Part shown: positions 17,447 to 25,534 of the stretch, piece after piece
How the letters are laid out: every line of letters begins with the position of its first letter
Numbering within the stretch: position 1 is the stretch's first letter
Assembly: GCA_017626355.1 (NCBI GenBank)
Contig: JAGAIY010000015.1
Coordinates: 1 to 40,385 of the forward strand
Direction: 5' to 3'
DNA: 40,385 nucleotides
Source: Bacteroidales bacterium
Lineage (GTDB): Bacteria > Bacteroidota > Bacteroidia > Bacteroidales > UBA932
Translations under genes and position numbers: made by a program
The notes under the pieces: generated by a model
What the model was told of the DNA's origin: nothing
Databases searched by the model: none
The model's input: only the letters and a program-made list of their open reading frames with translations

Positions 17447-19006
17447 ATGTTTAAAGGACATCCAAAAGGACTCTTGGCAGCAGCTCTCAGCAACATGGGC
17501 GAACGCTTCGGCTACTACATCATGAACGCCGTTCTCGTGTTGTTCCTCTGCTCTAAGTTCGGTCTTGGCGAAGGCCCTGCAGGAACTATCTACTCATTCT
17601 TTTATGCCGGAATCTATCTTCTGAGCCTTGTCGGCGGCATCATCGCTGACCGTACTCAGAATTACAAGGGTACAATCAAATCCGGTCTCATCATCATGGC
17701 GTCAGGATATGTACTTCTTTCGATTCCTATCCTCGCCACATCAGGAAACATCGGCTGGCTTCTTCCGCTGACATGTTTCGCTCTTTTCCTCATCGCATTC
17801 GGTAACGGTCTCTTCAAGGGCAACCTCCAGGCAATCGTAGGTCAGATGTATGACAATTTCGAGGCAGAGGCGGCTAAGAAGGGTCCTCAGGCACTTGCAG
17901 AGGCAAAGGAAAAGCGTGACTCAGGTTTCCAGATATTCTATGTATTCATCAACGTCGGCGGCCTCATCGCTCCTTTCGTGGCTCCGCTTCTCCGTTCATG
18001 GTGGCTCGAAACCAACGGCATGGTATATAATGCACAGCTCCCTGCACTCTGCCACGAGTTCATCAATAATGCGGCAGGCATGGGCGCACAGGCAATGGAG
18101 AACCTTCAGACAATGATGGCGGCTGCAGGCGGAAATATCGCCGACATGGCGGCATCATGCCAGAATTACCTCAAGATCTTCAACGAGGGTATCCACTACT
18201 CGTTCATCGCTTCTGTAGCAGCTATGTGCATTTCACTTGTGATCTTCTTCCTTTCACAGAAGAAATTCCCTACACCTGCAAAGAAGGAGGCTGTAAAGGG
18301 TGTAGAATATACAGCGGAAGAGAAGGCGGCTATGGCAAAGGAAATCAAGCAGCGTATGTATGCTCTCTTTGCAGTGCTCGGAATCGTGATCTTCTTCTGG
18401 TTCTCATTCCATCAGAACGGAATGTCGCTTTCATTCTTTGCACGTGACTTTGTCGACTCGTCAGCAGTTGCACCAGAGGTATGGCAGGCTATCAACCCAT
18501 TCTTCGTGATTGTCCTCACTCCGGTGATCATGGCGATCTTTGCAGCTCTTGCACGTCGCGGAATGGAGATTTCAACTCCTAAGAAGATCGGTATCGGTAT
18601 GCTCATCGCAGGTCTCGCATTCGTATTCCTCGCAGTGTTCTCAATGCTCAAGGGATACCCTTCAGCCAATGCATACAAGGCTCTCCCTATAGCAGAGCAG
18701 ATGGCAGACAAGGCTCACTGGTGGGTACTTATCGCAACATATTTCTTCCTCACTGTAGCTGAGCTCTTCATCTCGCCTCTCGGACTTTCATTCGTATCGA
18801 AGGTGGCTCCCAAGAGCATGCTCGGTCTTTGCCAGGGACTCTGGCTCGGCGCCACAGCGATCGGAAACCTCTTCCTTTTCCTTGGTCCGCTCATGTACAA
18901 CGCATGGCCGATCTGGCAGTGCTGGACAGTATTTGCTGTGGTATGCTTCATCTCTATGGGCGTAATGTTCGGTATGGTGAAGTGGCTTGAAAAGGTTACT
19001 AAGTAG
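17447..19006 (+). CDS. POT-family (PTR2) proton-coupled peptide transporter, copy 1
   Basis: This 519-residue protein has about twelve to fourteen transmembrane segments and the N-terminal POT signature NMGERFGYYIMNAVL. The GNGLFKGNLQAIVGQMYD block near residues 125-140 and IFYVFINVGGLIAP match the second POT motif. The FWFSFHQNGMSLSFFARDF segment matches the region before the C-terminal bundle. POT proteins import di- and tripeptides with protons across the inner membrane. The first Glu of the ExxER motif is Asn16 here. It is followed after 22 bp by a paralogue. The nearby pepD gene suggests that imported dipeptides are hydrolysed in the cytoplasm. Confidence 0.93.
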   Translation: MFKGHPKGLLAAALSNMGERFGYYIMNAVLVLFLCSKFGLGEGPAGTIYSFFYAGIYLLSLVGGIIADRTQNYKGTIKSGLIIMASGYVLLSIPILATSGNIGWLLPLTCFALFLIAFGNGLFKGNLQAIVGQMYDNFEAEAAKKGPQALAEAKEKRDSGFQIFYVFINVGGLIAPFVAPLLRSWWLETNGMVYNAQLPALCHEFINNAAGMGAQAMENLQTMMAAAGGNIADMAASCQNYLKIFNEGIHYSFIASVAAMCISLVIFFLSQKKFPTPAKKEAVKGVEYTAEEKAAMAKEIKQRMYALFAVLGIVIFFWFSFHQNGMSLSFFARDFVDSSAVAPEVWQAINPFFVIVLTPVIMAIFAALARRGMEISTPKKIGIGMLIAGLAFVFLAVFSMLKGYPSANAYKALPIAEQMADKAHWWVLIATYFFLTVAELFISPLGLSFVSKVAPKSMLGLCQGLWLGATAIGNLFLFLGPLMYNAWPIWQCWTVFAVVCFISMGVMFGMVKWLEKVTK

Positions 19007-19028
19007 CAAATCATAAAACAGAAATAAA

Positions 19029-20696
19029 ATGTTCAAAGGTCAACCAAAAGGACTCTTTGCCCTTGCGCTCGCCAATACAGGTGAGCGCTTCGGCTATTAC
19101 ACTATGCTGGCCATCTTCCTTCTTTTCATACAGGCGAAGTTCGGTTTCAGCGCCGCTGCGGCAACGCAGATTTATGGAATCTTCCTTGCAGGAGTTTATT
19201 TCATGCCTTTCTTCGGCGGTATCCTTGCCGACAAGATCGGTTACGGAAAGTGCGTAACCATCGGTATCGGCGTGATGTTCCTCGGATATCTCTGCCTTGC
19301 GATTCCTACCGCTCCGGACATCACCGGAAAGATCATGATGTTCGGTGCGCTCACCTTGATCGCAATCGGTACGGGTCTCTTCAAGGGTAATCTCCAGGTA
19401 ATGGTAGGTAACCTCTACGACGACCCTAAGTATTCATCAAGACGTGACGCTGCATTCAGCCTGTTCTACATGGCCATCAACGTAGGTTCGATGTTCGCAC
19501 CTTCAATGGCAAAGGCCATGACAAACTGGTCGCTCAGCAAGTATGATCTCGTTTACAATGCCAATGTTCCTGCACTCGCACACCAGATGATGGACGGAAC
19601 CATCACTCCTGAAAACCTTGCAAACCTCCAGGGCATCGCAGCAACAATGCCGGGAGCAGCAGGCATGGACATGGCAGCATTCGCACCATACTATATCGAA
19701 AGGCTTTCTACCGCATACAACGGAGGTTTCGCAGTAGCATGCGTTTCACTCATCCTTTCCGTACTCATCTACTACGGATGCCGCTCATGGTTCAAGCACG
19801 CTGATGTAAACGCAAAGCAGGCAAAGGCGGCAAATCCGGCAGCAGAGGTAGAGCTCACACCGGCACAGACAAAGAGCCGTATCGGAGCCCTCATCTTCGT
19901 ATTCGCAGTGGTCATCTTCTTCTGGATGGCATTCCACCAGAACGGCGCTACAATGACCCTCTTCGCCCGTGACTACACAGCAAGCAGCACTACAGGTATC
20001 CTCAGGATCGGATTCAACATCTGGTGTCTCGCCCTCATCGCACTTTCGGTCTATACCCTCTTCAACGTATTCCAGGCTGAGACAAAGAAGGCTAAGATCA
20101 CTTCATGTGCAATCACTGCCGGCCTCTGGGCACTCGCAGCTGTCCTCTACATGAGAATGCCGGAGACTGTAGGCATCCAGCCATCAGACTTCCAGCAGTT
20201 CAATCCGTTCTACGTGGTAGCCCTCACACCGGTATCACTCGCCATCTTCAGCGCACTTGCAAAGAAGGGCAAGGAACCGTCAGCACCTCGTAAGATCGGT
20301 CTCGGAATGCTCGTGGCAGCAGCAGGCTTCCTCATCCTCACACTCGGCTCATTCGGTCTCGCATCTCCTAAGGAGCTCGGCGGAACAGTAAGCCCTGACC
20401 TCGTATCACCAACATGGCTCATCTCAACATACCTCGTGCTCACATTTGCAGAGCTTCTCCTTTCACCTATGGGTATCTCATTCGTGTCGAAGGTAGCTCC
20501 TCCTAAGTACAAAGGTATGATGATGGGAGGCTGGTTCGCAGCTACAGCCATCGGAAACTACCTTGTAACAGTTCCTGGCCTCCTCTGGATGAAGATTCCG
20601 CTCTGGTCGATCTGGGTTGTGCTCATCGCCATCTGCGTCCTCGCAGGTGTATTCATGTTCGCCAACATGAAGCGTATCGAGTCAGCAACAGAATAA
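19029..20696 (+). CDS. POT-family (PTR2) proton-coupled peptide transporter, copy 2
   Basis: This 555-residue protein is a tandem paralogue of the preceding gene, sharing MFKGxPKGLxAxALxNxGERFGYY at the start and FFWMAFHQNGATMTLFARDY later. It also has TFAELLLSPMGISFVSKVAPPKYKGMMMGGWF in the C-terminal bundle. Like copy 1, it has Asn16 in place of the first Glu of ExxERF. It is a little longer because of the cytoplasmic loop around residues 255-280, which is rich in Ala and Lys. A strong terminator follows. The two copies may differ in substrate range. Which peptides each takes up cannot be read from sequence. Confidence 0.93.
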   Translation: MFKGQPKGLFALALANTGERFGYYTMLAIFLLFIQAKFGFSAAAATQIYGIFLAGVYFMPFFGGILADKIGYGKCVTIGIGVMFLGYLCLAIPTAPDITGKIMMFGALTLIAIGTGLFKGNLQVMVGNLYDDPKYSSRRDAAFSLFYMAINVGSMFAPSMAKAMTNWSLSKYDLVYNANVPALAHQMMDGTITPENLANLQGIAATMPGAAGMDMAAFAPYYIERLSTAYNGGFAVACVSLILSVLIYYGCRSWFKHADVNAKQAKAANPAAEVELTPAQTKSRIGALIFVFAVVIFFWMAFHQNGATMTLFARDYTASSTTGILRIGFNIWCLALIALSVYTLFNVFQAETKKAKITSCAITAGLWALAAVLYMRMPETVGIQPSDFQQFNPFYVVALTPVSLAIFSALAKKGKEPSAPRKIGLGMLVAAAGFLILTLGSFGLASPKELGGTVSPDLVSPTWLISTYLVLTFAELLLSPMGISFVSKVAPPKYKGMMMGGWFAATAIGNYLVTVPGLLWMKIPLWSIWVVLIAICVLAGVFMFANMKRIESATE

Positions 20697-20717
20697 CATG
20701 TCATATATGCAAAAAAC

Positions 20718-20749
20718 GGTCGGCTGCAATGTGCAGCCGACCATTTTTT
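20718..20749 (+). terminator. Rho-independent terminator of the POT operon
   Basis: A 10-bp perfect GC-rich stem (GGTCGGCTGC at 20718-20727 with its complement at 20733-20742) has a 5-nt loop and is followed by six T. It lies 21 bp after the stop of the second POT gene. Confidence 0.93.
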
Positions 20750-20750
20750 G

Positions 20751-20758
20751 TATATTTG
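20751..20758 (+). promoter_or_regulatory. -7 box immediately before the DUF2400 gene
   Basis: The plus strand reads TATATTTG, a perfect TAnnTTTG, directly after the terminator U run. A start of transcription about 5 nt downstream would fall almost on the ATG at 20766, giving a leaderless or nearly leaderless message. The -33 position falls inside the terminator hairpin and shows no TTTG. Confidence 0.45.
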
Positions 20759-20765
20759 CAATTCT

Positions 20766-21467
20766 ATGGAAACTTCATTGAAGGAAACTCTTATAGCTTG
20801 GGCGGAGGAGTATAATGACCCGAAATACTTTCAGGAGGATCCGATAATCTTCCCGACCGGTTTTGCCAGCAGATATGCCGAAGGAGAAGCTTCGTTGGCT
20901 GATATAGAGATATCTGCCCTGCTTTCGGCCCATCTGGCCTGGGGACGTCGTGCAATGATCGTGCGTGATTGCGGAAGGATGTTCGATGAAATGTGCTGGA
21001 AGCCGTATGAATACGTGATGAACGGAGAATACCGCAACGAGAATGTCAGCCTGCACAGGACCATAAAATGGAGCGAATTCGCAGCCATATGCGGAAGGCT
21101 TAAGGAGATTTACTCGGTCACCGACAGTCTGGAAGGTCTTTCCGACACTGATTTCCGCTGCCGCGTGTTCGGACAGAAGGAAGACAGGAGAGCTCCGAAC
21201 AAGAAAATAAGCATGATGCGCAGATGGCTGGTACGCAATGACGGCAAGGTCGACCTTGGAGTCTGGAAGAATTCGGACAAGAAGGAACTGATTCTTCCGC
21301 TGGATGTGCATGTATATGCCCAGGCTACGGAACTTGGACTTACCGGGCGCAGACAGAAGGATATAGTTACAGCCAGAGAAATAACAGATGCCTTCAGGGA
21401 AATATGGCCCGAAGACCCATGCATGGGAGATTTCGCCCTATTCGGATATGGGGTAAACAACCAATAG
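20766..21467 (+). CDS. DUF2400 / TIGR02757 family protein
   Basis: This 233-residue protein matches the TIGR02757 (DUF2400) family of Bacteroidota and other phyla. It has an N-terminal DPIIFPTGFASRYAEGEASLADIEISALLSAHLAWGRRAMIVRDC block, a central FPNKKISMMRRWLVRNDG-like stretch (here APNKKISMMRRWLVRNDG), and a C-terminal LILPLDVHVYAQATELGLTGRRQKDIVTAREITDAFREIWPEDP segment. The last part resembles helix-hairpin-helix DNA glycosylase folds. The function is not established. The start is chosen as the first ATG. No upstream in-frame ATG exists after the terminator. It heads a long plus-strand run of closely spaced genes. Confidence 0.85.
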   Translation: METSLKETLIAWAEEYNDPKYFQEDPIIFPTGFASRYAEGEASLADIEISALLSAHLAWGRRAMIVRDCGRMFDEMCWKPYEYVMNGEYRNENVSLHRTIKWSEFAAICGRLKEIYSVTDSLEGLSDTDFRCRVFGQKEDRRAPNKKISMMRRWLVRNDGKVDLGVWKNSDKKELILPLDVHVYAQATELGLTGRRQKDIVTAREITDAFREIWPEDPCMGDFALFGYGVNNQ

Positions 21468-21504
21468 GATATTTGTCTAACAGCTAGAAACGACAAAACA
21501 GAAT

Positions 21505-22137
21505 ATGCCTAGACTATATATAATATCAGGATGCAACGGTGCAGGCAAGACCACGGCGTCATATACAATGCTGCCGGAAATGCTTGATTGCAGCGAATTT
21601 GTAAACTCTGACGAGTTTGCAAAAGGACTCTCGCCATTCAATCCCGAAAAGGCTTCGATCCAGGCCAGCAGATACATGATCATGAAGATCCGATACCTCC
21701 TCAAGAGGCAGCAGGACTTCGGCATAGAGACAACTTTGGCCACACGCACCCTGCTCAAAACCATACGGATAGCCCAGGAGGCCGGGTACACCGTAACCCT
21801 TCTGTATTTCTGGCTGAATTCCCCTGAACTAGCAGTGGAAAGGGTTGCGGCAAGGGTTGGCACCGGAGGACACGACATTCCGGAAGAAACGATAAGGAGA
21901 AGATACCGTGTGGGAATCGACTACTTCTTCCATGACTACGCCCCTATCTGCGAGAGATGGATCCTGGCAGACAATTCGCAGATTCCGTTCAGGGTAATTG
22001 CGGAAGGTTCGAAGAACGACCTTATCAACATAAAGGACGAGGCGACATATGAACAGATAAGGAAGGTCGCCCTCGAAAGACACGATGCCGTCCTGAAGGA
22101 ACAGCAGGAGCATAAAATGAACAGAACACATGAATGA
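21505..22137 (+). CDS. Zeta-toxin-like P-loop kinase
   Basis: This 210-residue protein has a Walker A motif GCNGAGKTT at residues 9-17, then FVNSDEFAKGLSPFNPE, which resembles the Asn-x-Asp substrate segment of zeta toxins. ETTLATRTLLKTIRIAQEAGYTVTLLYFWL contains the zeta-like ETTLxxR. The C-terminal IPEETIRRRYRVGIDYFF motif also fits COG4185 zeta-like ATPases. Zeta toxins phosphorylate UDP-N-acetylglucosamine, but chromosomal COG4185 members are mostly uncharacterised. No antitoxin-like small gene lies beside it; the 37-bp gap upstream is too short. Its 3' end overlaps the tldD start by 8 bp, so translation is probably coupled. Confidence 0.82.
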   Translation: MPRLYIISGCNGAGKTTASYTMLPEMLDCSEFVNSDEFAKGLSPFNPEKASIQASRYMIMKIRYLLKRQQDFGIETTLATRTLLKTIRIAQEAGYTVTLLYFWLNSPELAVERVAARVGTGGHDIPEETIRRRYRVGIDYFFHDYAPICERWILADNSQIPFRVIAEGSKNDLINIKDEATYEQIRKVALERHDAVLKEQQEHKMNRTHE

Positions 22138-23545
22138 CATACAATACTATCTGGACACATTCGAGGTAAGTGTGCCGCAGCTTGAGAGGCTTACGGCTAC
22201 AGCCCTGGCCCGTGGCGGCGACTTCGCTGACCTCTATTTCGAATACACGACTTTCTTCAACCTGCTGCTGAAGGACGGGACAGTCTCAGCCGGAGGCTTC
22301 CACACGGACTTCGGCGTAGGAATCAGGGTGCTCAAAGGAGAAAAGACAGGATATGCCTACTCAGAAAACACCGCCATGCCCGACATGCTCAAGGCAGCAG
22401 AAGCAGCCTCTGCAATAGCCCTCGGAGCGGATTCCGGCAGGGCATATGCGGCTGTATGCGACAGAAAAGTGGATTGCTATCCATCGACAACAAGCTGGAG
22501 AGAGAAGGAAGCGGATGCGTTTCTCCCGTTCATCAGGGATCTGGAACAGGAGATATTTTCCAAGGACAGCAGGATAGTGAAGGTCATAATCCGGCTCTCG
22601 GATTCCGTCAGTGACGTGATGATGTTCAATTCTCTCGGAGAGCTTACAGCCGACACACGTCCGATGGGAAGCGTCACCGCCACCGCCGTCTTCGAACAGA
22701 ACGGAAGGACGGAGAACAGGAGCGTGTCGAGAAGCTTCAGGAAAGGAGCCGAGATGATATGTGAGGAACTGAGGCATGAGATGGCCGAAGAGGTAGTCAG
22801 GGGCATAGACGACCGTTTTGAGGCAACAAGGCCGAAAGGAGGCAGGATGAGCGTCGTGATGGGTGCAGGAGCATCTGGCATTCTGCTCCACGAGGCCATG
22901 GGTCATGCCTTCGAGGCCGATTTCAACCGCAAGGGCCAATCCATATTCTCGGACAGGATGGGACAGAAGGTCTGCCCCGAGAGCGTAAGCGTTGTAGATG
23001 ACGGAACCCTTACATATAACAGAGGATCAGGGAATTACGATGACGAAGGAGTTCCCGGAGAAAAGACATATATGGTCAGGGACGGCATCCTGACATCGTA
23101 CCTGCACGACAGGATAAGCGCAGCCTGGTACGGACTTCAGTCAACCGGCAACGGAAGAAGGGAGAATTTCAGATACAACCCGATTCCGAGGATGAGGGCC
23201 ACTTACATGGAGAACGGTACGGTAGCTCCGGAAGACATCACAGCCTCGGTAAGGCATGGAATATACGTGGACGAATTCTCGAACGGACAGGTAAAGATCG
23301 GTGAGGGTGACTTCACTTTCTTCGTCAAGAGCGGATACCTGATCGAGGACGGAAAGCTGACAGCCCCGGTAAAGGATATAAACATAATAGGAAACGGACC
23401 TCAGGCGCTTGCTGACATTCTTGCAGTAGGCAACGACCTGAAGATAGACAACGGAACATGGACCTGCGGCAAGGAACAGAGCGTTCCCGTATCATGCGGC
23501 ATGCCGACTGTCCTGATAGGAAACCTGACGGTAGGAGGAGAATGA
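22130..23545 (+). CDS. tldD: TldD metalloprotease subunit
   Basis: This 471-residue protein has the TldD zinc motif HEAMGHAFEAD (His254, Glu255, His259). A C-terminal Cys446 in TCGKEQSVPV lies at the place of the third zinc ligand of Escherichia coli TldD. The N-terminal half has the paired-beta domain (FTDFGVGIRVLKGEKTGYAY-like block around residues 60-78). TldD and TldE form a heterodimer that degrades unfolded or extended peptides in the cytoplasm and matures peptide natural products such as microcin B17. tldE follows after one base. The overlap with the zeta-like gene suggests a common translational unit. Confidence 0.95.
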   Translation: MNDIQYYLDTFEVSVPQLERLTATALARGGDFADLYFEYTTFFNLLLKDGTVSAGGFHTDFGVGIRVLKGEKTGYAYSENTAMPDMLKAAEAASAIALGADSGRAYAAVCDRKVDCYPSTTSWREKEADAFLPFIRDLEQEIFSKDSRIVKVIIRLSDSVSDVMMFNSLGELTADTRPMGSVTATAVFEQNGRTENRSVSRSFRKGAEMICEELRHEMAEEVVRGIDDRFEATRPKGGRMSVVMGAGASGILLHEAMGHAFEADFNRKGQSIFSDRMGQKVCPESVSVVDDGTLTYNRGSGNYDDEGVPGEKTYMVRDGILTSYLHDRISAAWYGLQSTGNGRRENFRYNPIPRMRATYMENGTVAPEDITASVRHGIYVDEFSNGQVKIGEGDFTFFVKSGYLIEDGKLTAPVKDINIIGNGPQALADILAVGNDLKIDNGTWTCGKEQSVPVSCGMPTVLIGNLTVGGE

Positions 23546-23546
23546 C

Positions 23547-24914
23547 ATGCTTACAGAAAAGGAAATACAGACAGCGAGAGACTGCATCCGCTATGCGATG
23601 GAGGCTGGTGCGGACGGAGCGCGCGCCACACTGAACAAAAGCGTCATGGACGGATGTGCGATGTTCAACGGTTCGCTCGACAAGGTGACACATTCGGCGG
23701 ACAGATCCATATACATGTATCTCTTTGCAGACGGAAGATACGGCACATTCTCGACCAACAGACTGGAACCCAAGGAGTTGGAATCTTTCATAAGAAAAGC
23801 CTTGGCTATGGTCAGAATGCTCGGTGAAGACACATGCCGGCAGCTTCCTCAGCCTGAAAGGACGGCAAAGGATGCTGTCACAGGAAGAGAGCTGGGCCTA
23901 TACGACTGTGCCTACGAAGACATGGACATAAACAGAAGGCTTGAAAACGCACGAGAGCTGGCAATCTACGGCAAGGAAACATGCTGCGGCGATGGCTGGA
24001 AGCTCATATCCGAAGACTGCGAATATTCCGACACCATGGACGACAGCTTCACCGTCGATTCTCAAGGCTTCGAAGGCAGACATACGGAGACGGCCTTCAC
24101 CTGCTTCTCCGAAATGACCATAGAAAGCGATTCCGGAGAGAAATACAGCGGACACTGGTGGGAGTCTTCATCCCGACACGACAGACTTGAAATATCAGCT
24201 TGCGGACGCATGGCCCTCGAGAGGGCTGTGAGACAGATGAACCCTAAGAAGAGAAAATCCGGAAGGTACAGGATGGTGGTGGAGAGCACTGTCGCCACAA
24301 GACTCGTATCCCCTTTGTTCTCAGCACTTAACGCCTCTGCAATCCAGCAGAAGATGTCTTTCCTCGCGGACACAGCCGGAAAGGATGTATTCTCCGAGGG
24401 GCTCACCATAAAGGATATGGCAAGGACAGCCGGCAAACCGGGATCGAGACTTTTCGACACCGAAGGAGTGGCGACCAGAGACTGCGACATAATCAGGAAC
24501 GGAAAGGTCATGCAGTACTTCGTCAACACCTATATGGCCAACAAGACGGGCTTCGAACCTACGGTGGAAGACATATCCCGACCTTGCCTCATGCCTTTTG
24601 TAAAGGGAAAAGATTGGACTTCAGAAGAAAAAGAATTATCTTTGAATGCGATTTTGCGTCTTTGCGGCAACGGCATACTTGTCACAGGCTTCAACGGAGG
24701 AAACTGCAACCCTGCGACAGGTGATTTCTCTTTCGGTATAGAAGGGTTCGCGTTCAGCAGAGGCCGGATCGTGCATCCTGTCAGGGAGATGCTCATAACA
24801 GGCAACATGGTGACACTGTGGAAGAGCCTCATCGCGGCAGGAAACGATGCGAGGGAATGCACCAGATGGCAGGTCCCTTCACTGGCGTTCGAAGACGTTT
24901 CGTTCTCCGCTTAG
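23547..24914 (+). CDS. tldE: TldE/PmbA non-catalytic subunit
   Basis: This 455-residue protein is a TldD paralogue without the HExxxH motif, as expected for PmbA/TldE. Typical segments are SADRSIYMYLFADGRYGTFSTNRL, FTVDSQGFEGRHTETAFTCFSEMTI, a central RMVVESTVATRLVSPLFSALNASAIQQKMSFL block, and a C-terminal GNCNPATGDFSFGIEGFAFSRGRIVHPVREMLITGN. The last is the PmbA signature region. It forms the peptide-holding half of the TldD/TldE heterodimer. It starts 1 bp after tldD and is followed by slyD after 38 bp. The organisation as a pair is normal. The neighbours on both sides are not ones I know as usual partners. Confidence 0.93.
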   Translation: MLTEKEIQTARDCIRYAMEAGADGARATLNKSVMDGCAMFNGSLDKVTHSADRSIYMYLFADGRYGTFSTNRLEPKELESFIRKALAMVRMLGEDTCRQLPQPERTAKDAVTGRELGLYDCAYEDMDINRRLENARELAIYGKETCCGDGWKLISEDCEYSDTMDDSFTVDSQGFEGRHTETAFTCFSEMTIESDSGEKYSGHWWESSSRHDRLEISACGRMALERAVRQMNPKKRKSGRYRMVVESTVATRLVSPLFSALNASAIQQKMSFLADTAGKDVFSEGLTIKDMARTAGKPGSRLFDTEGVATRDCDIIRNGKVMQYFVNTYMANKTGFEPTVEDISRPCLMPFVKGKDWTSEEKELSLNAILRLCGNGILVTGFNGGNCNPATGDFSFGIEGFAFSRGRIVHPVREMLITGNMVTLWKSLIAAGNDARECTRWQVPSLAFEDVSFSA

Positions 24915-24952
24915 GTATTATGACAAATTGAACAACAAACATTTAGAAAGAT

Positions 24953-25534
24953 ATGAAGATTGGACAGAACATGGTAGTGGAATTCTGCTACGAACTTGAA
25001 GTGGACGGCCAGGTTGTCGACCACACAACCAAGGAAAGACCGCTTGACTACATACACGGAACAGGAAGTCTCCTTCCTAAACTCGAGGAGCATATCGAAG
25101 GCATGGAGCCTGGAGCCGTTTTCGATGTAACTCTTTCACCGGCAGACGGATACGGCGAGATCGACCCACAGAGGATCATCGACCTTCCGAAAGCTGCCTT
25201 CGAGGTAAACGGCGAGATTCGCGAAGACCTTCTCGTGCCGGGCAACACGATTCCGATGATGAACAGCATGGGAGGCGTGATACCGGGAGTTGTTCTCGAG
25301 GTTACAGCCGACTCTGTCAAGATGGACCTTAACCACCAGATGGCAGGCAAGACCCTCCATTTCAAGGGAGAGGTGCTTTCTGTACGCGAAGCCACTGAAA
25401 AGGAACTCACGGAAGGCCTTCACGGAGAGTATGTGCACAGCTGCGGATGCGGCGGATGTCACGGCCATGACGGCGACTGCGGCGGTTGCGAAGGCGGCCA
25501 GTGCGGTAACGGCGAAGGCTGCGGTTGCGCATGA
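24953..25534 (+). CDS. slyD: SlyD-like FKBP-type peptidyl-prolyl isomerase
   Basis: The 193-residue protein has the FKBP domain with an inserted chaperone flap. It begins MKIGQNMVVEFCYELEVDGQVVDHTTKERPLDYIHGTGSLLP and contains FDVTLSPADGYGEIDPQRI. The flap occupies about residues 70-125, and NHQMAGKTLHFKGEV closes the FKBP domain. The last 30 residues are a metal-binding tail with eight Cys and three His (for example CGCGGCHGH and GCGCA). SlyD proteins are cytoplasmic folding helpers and nickel/zinc metallochaperones. Its stop overlaps the next gene by 4 bp. Confidence 0.93.
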   Translation: MKIGQNMVVEFCYELEVDGQVVDHTTKERPLDYIHGTGSLLPKLEEHIEGMEPGAVFDVTLSPADGYGEIDPQRIIDLPKAAFEVNGEIREDLLVPGNTIPMMNSMGGVIPGVVLEVTADSVKMDLNHQMAGKTLHFKGEVLSVREATEKELTEGLHGEYVHSCGCGGCHGHDGDCGGCEGGQCGNGEGCGCA

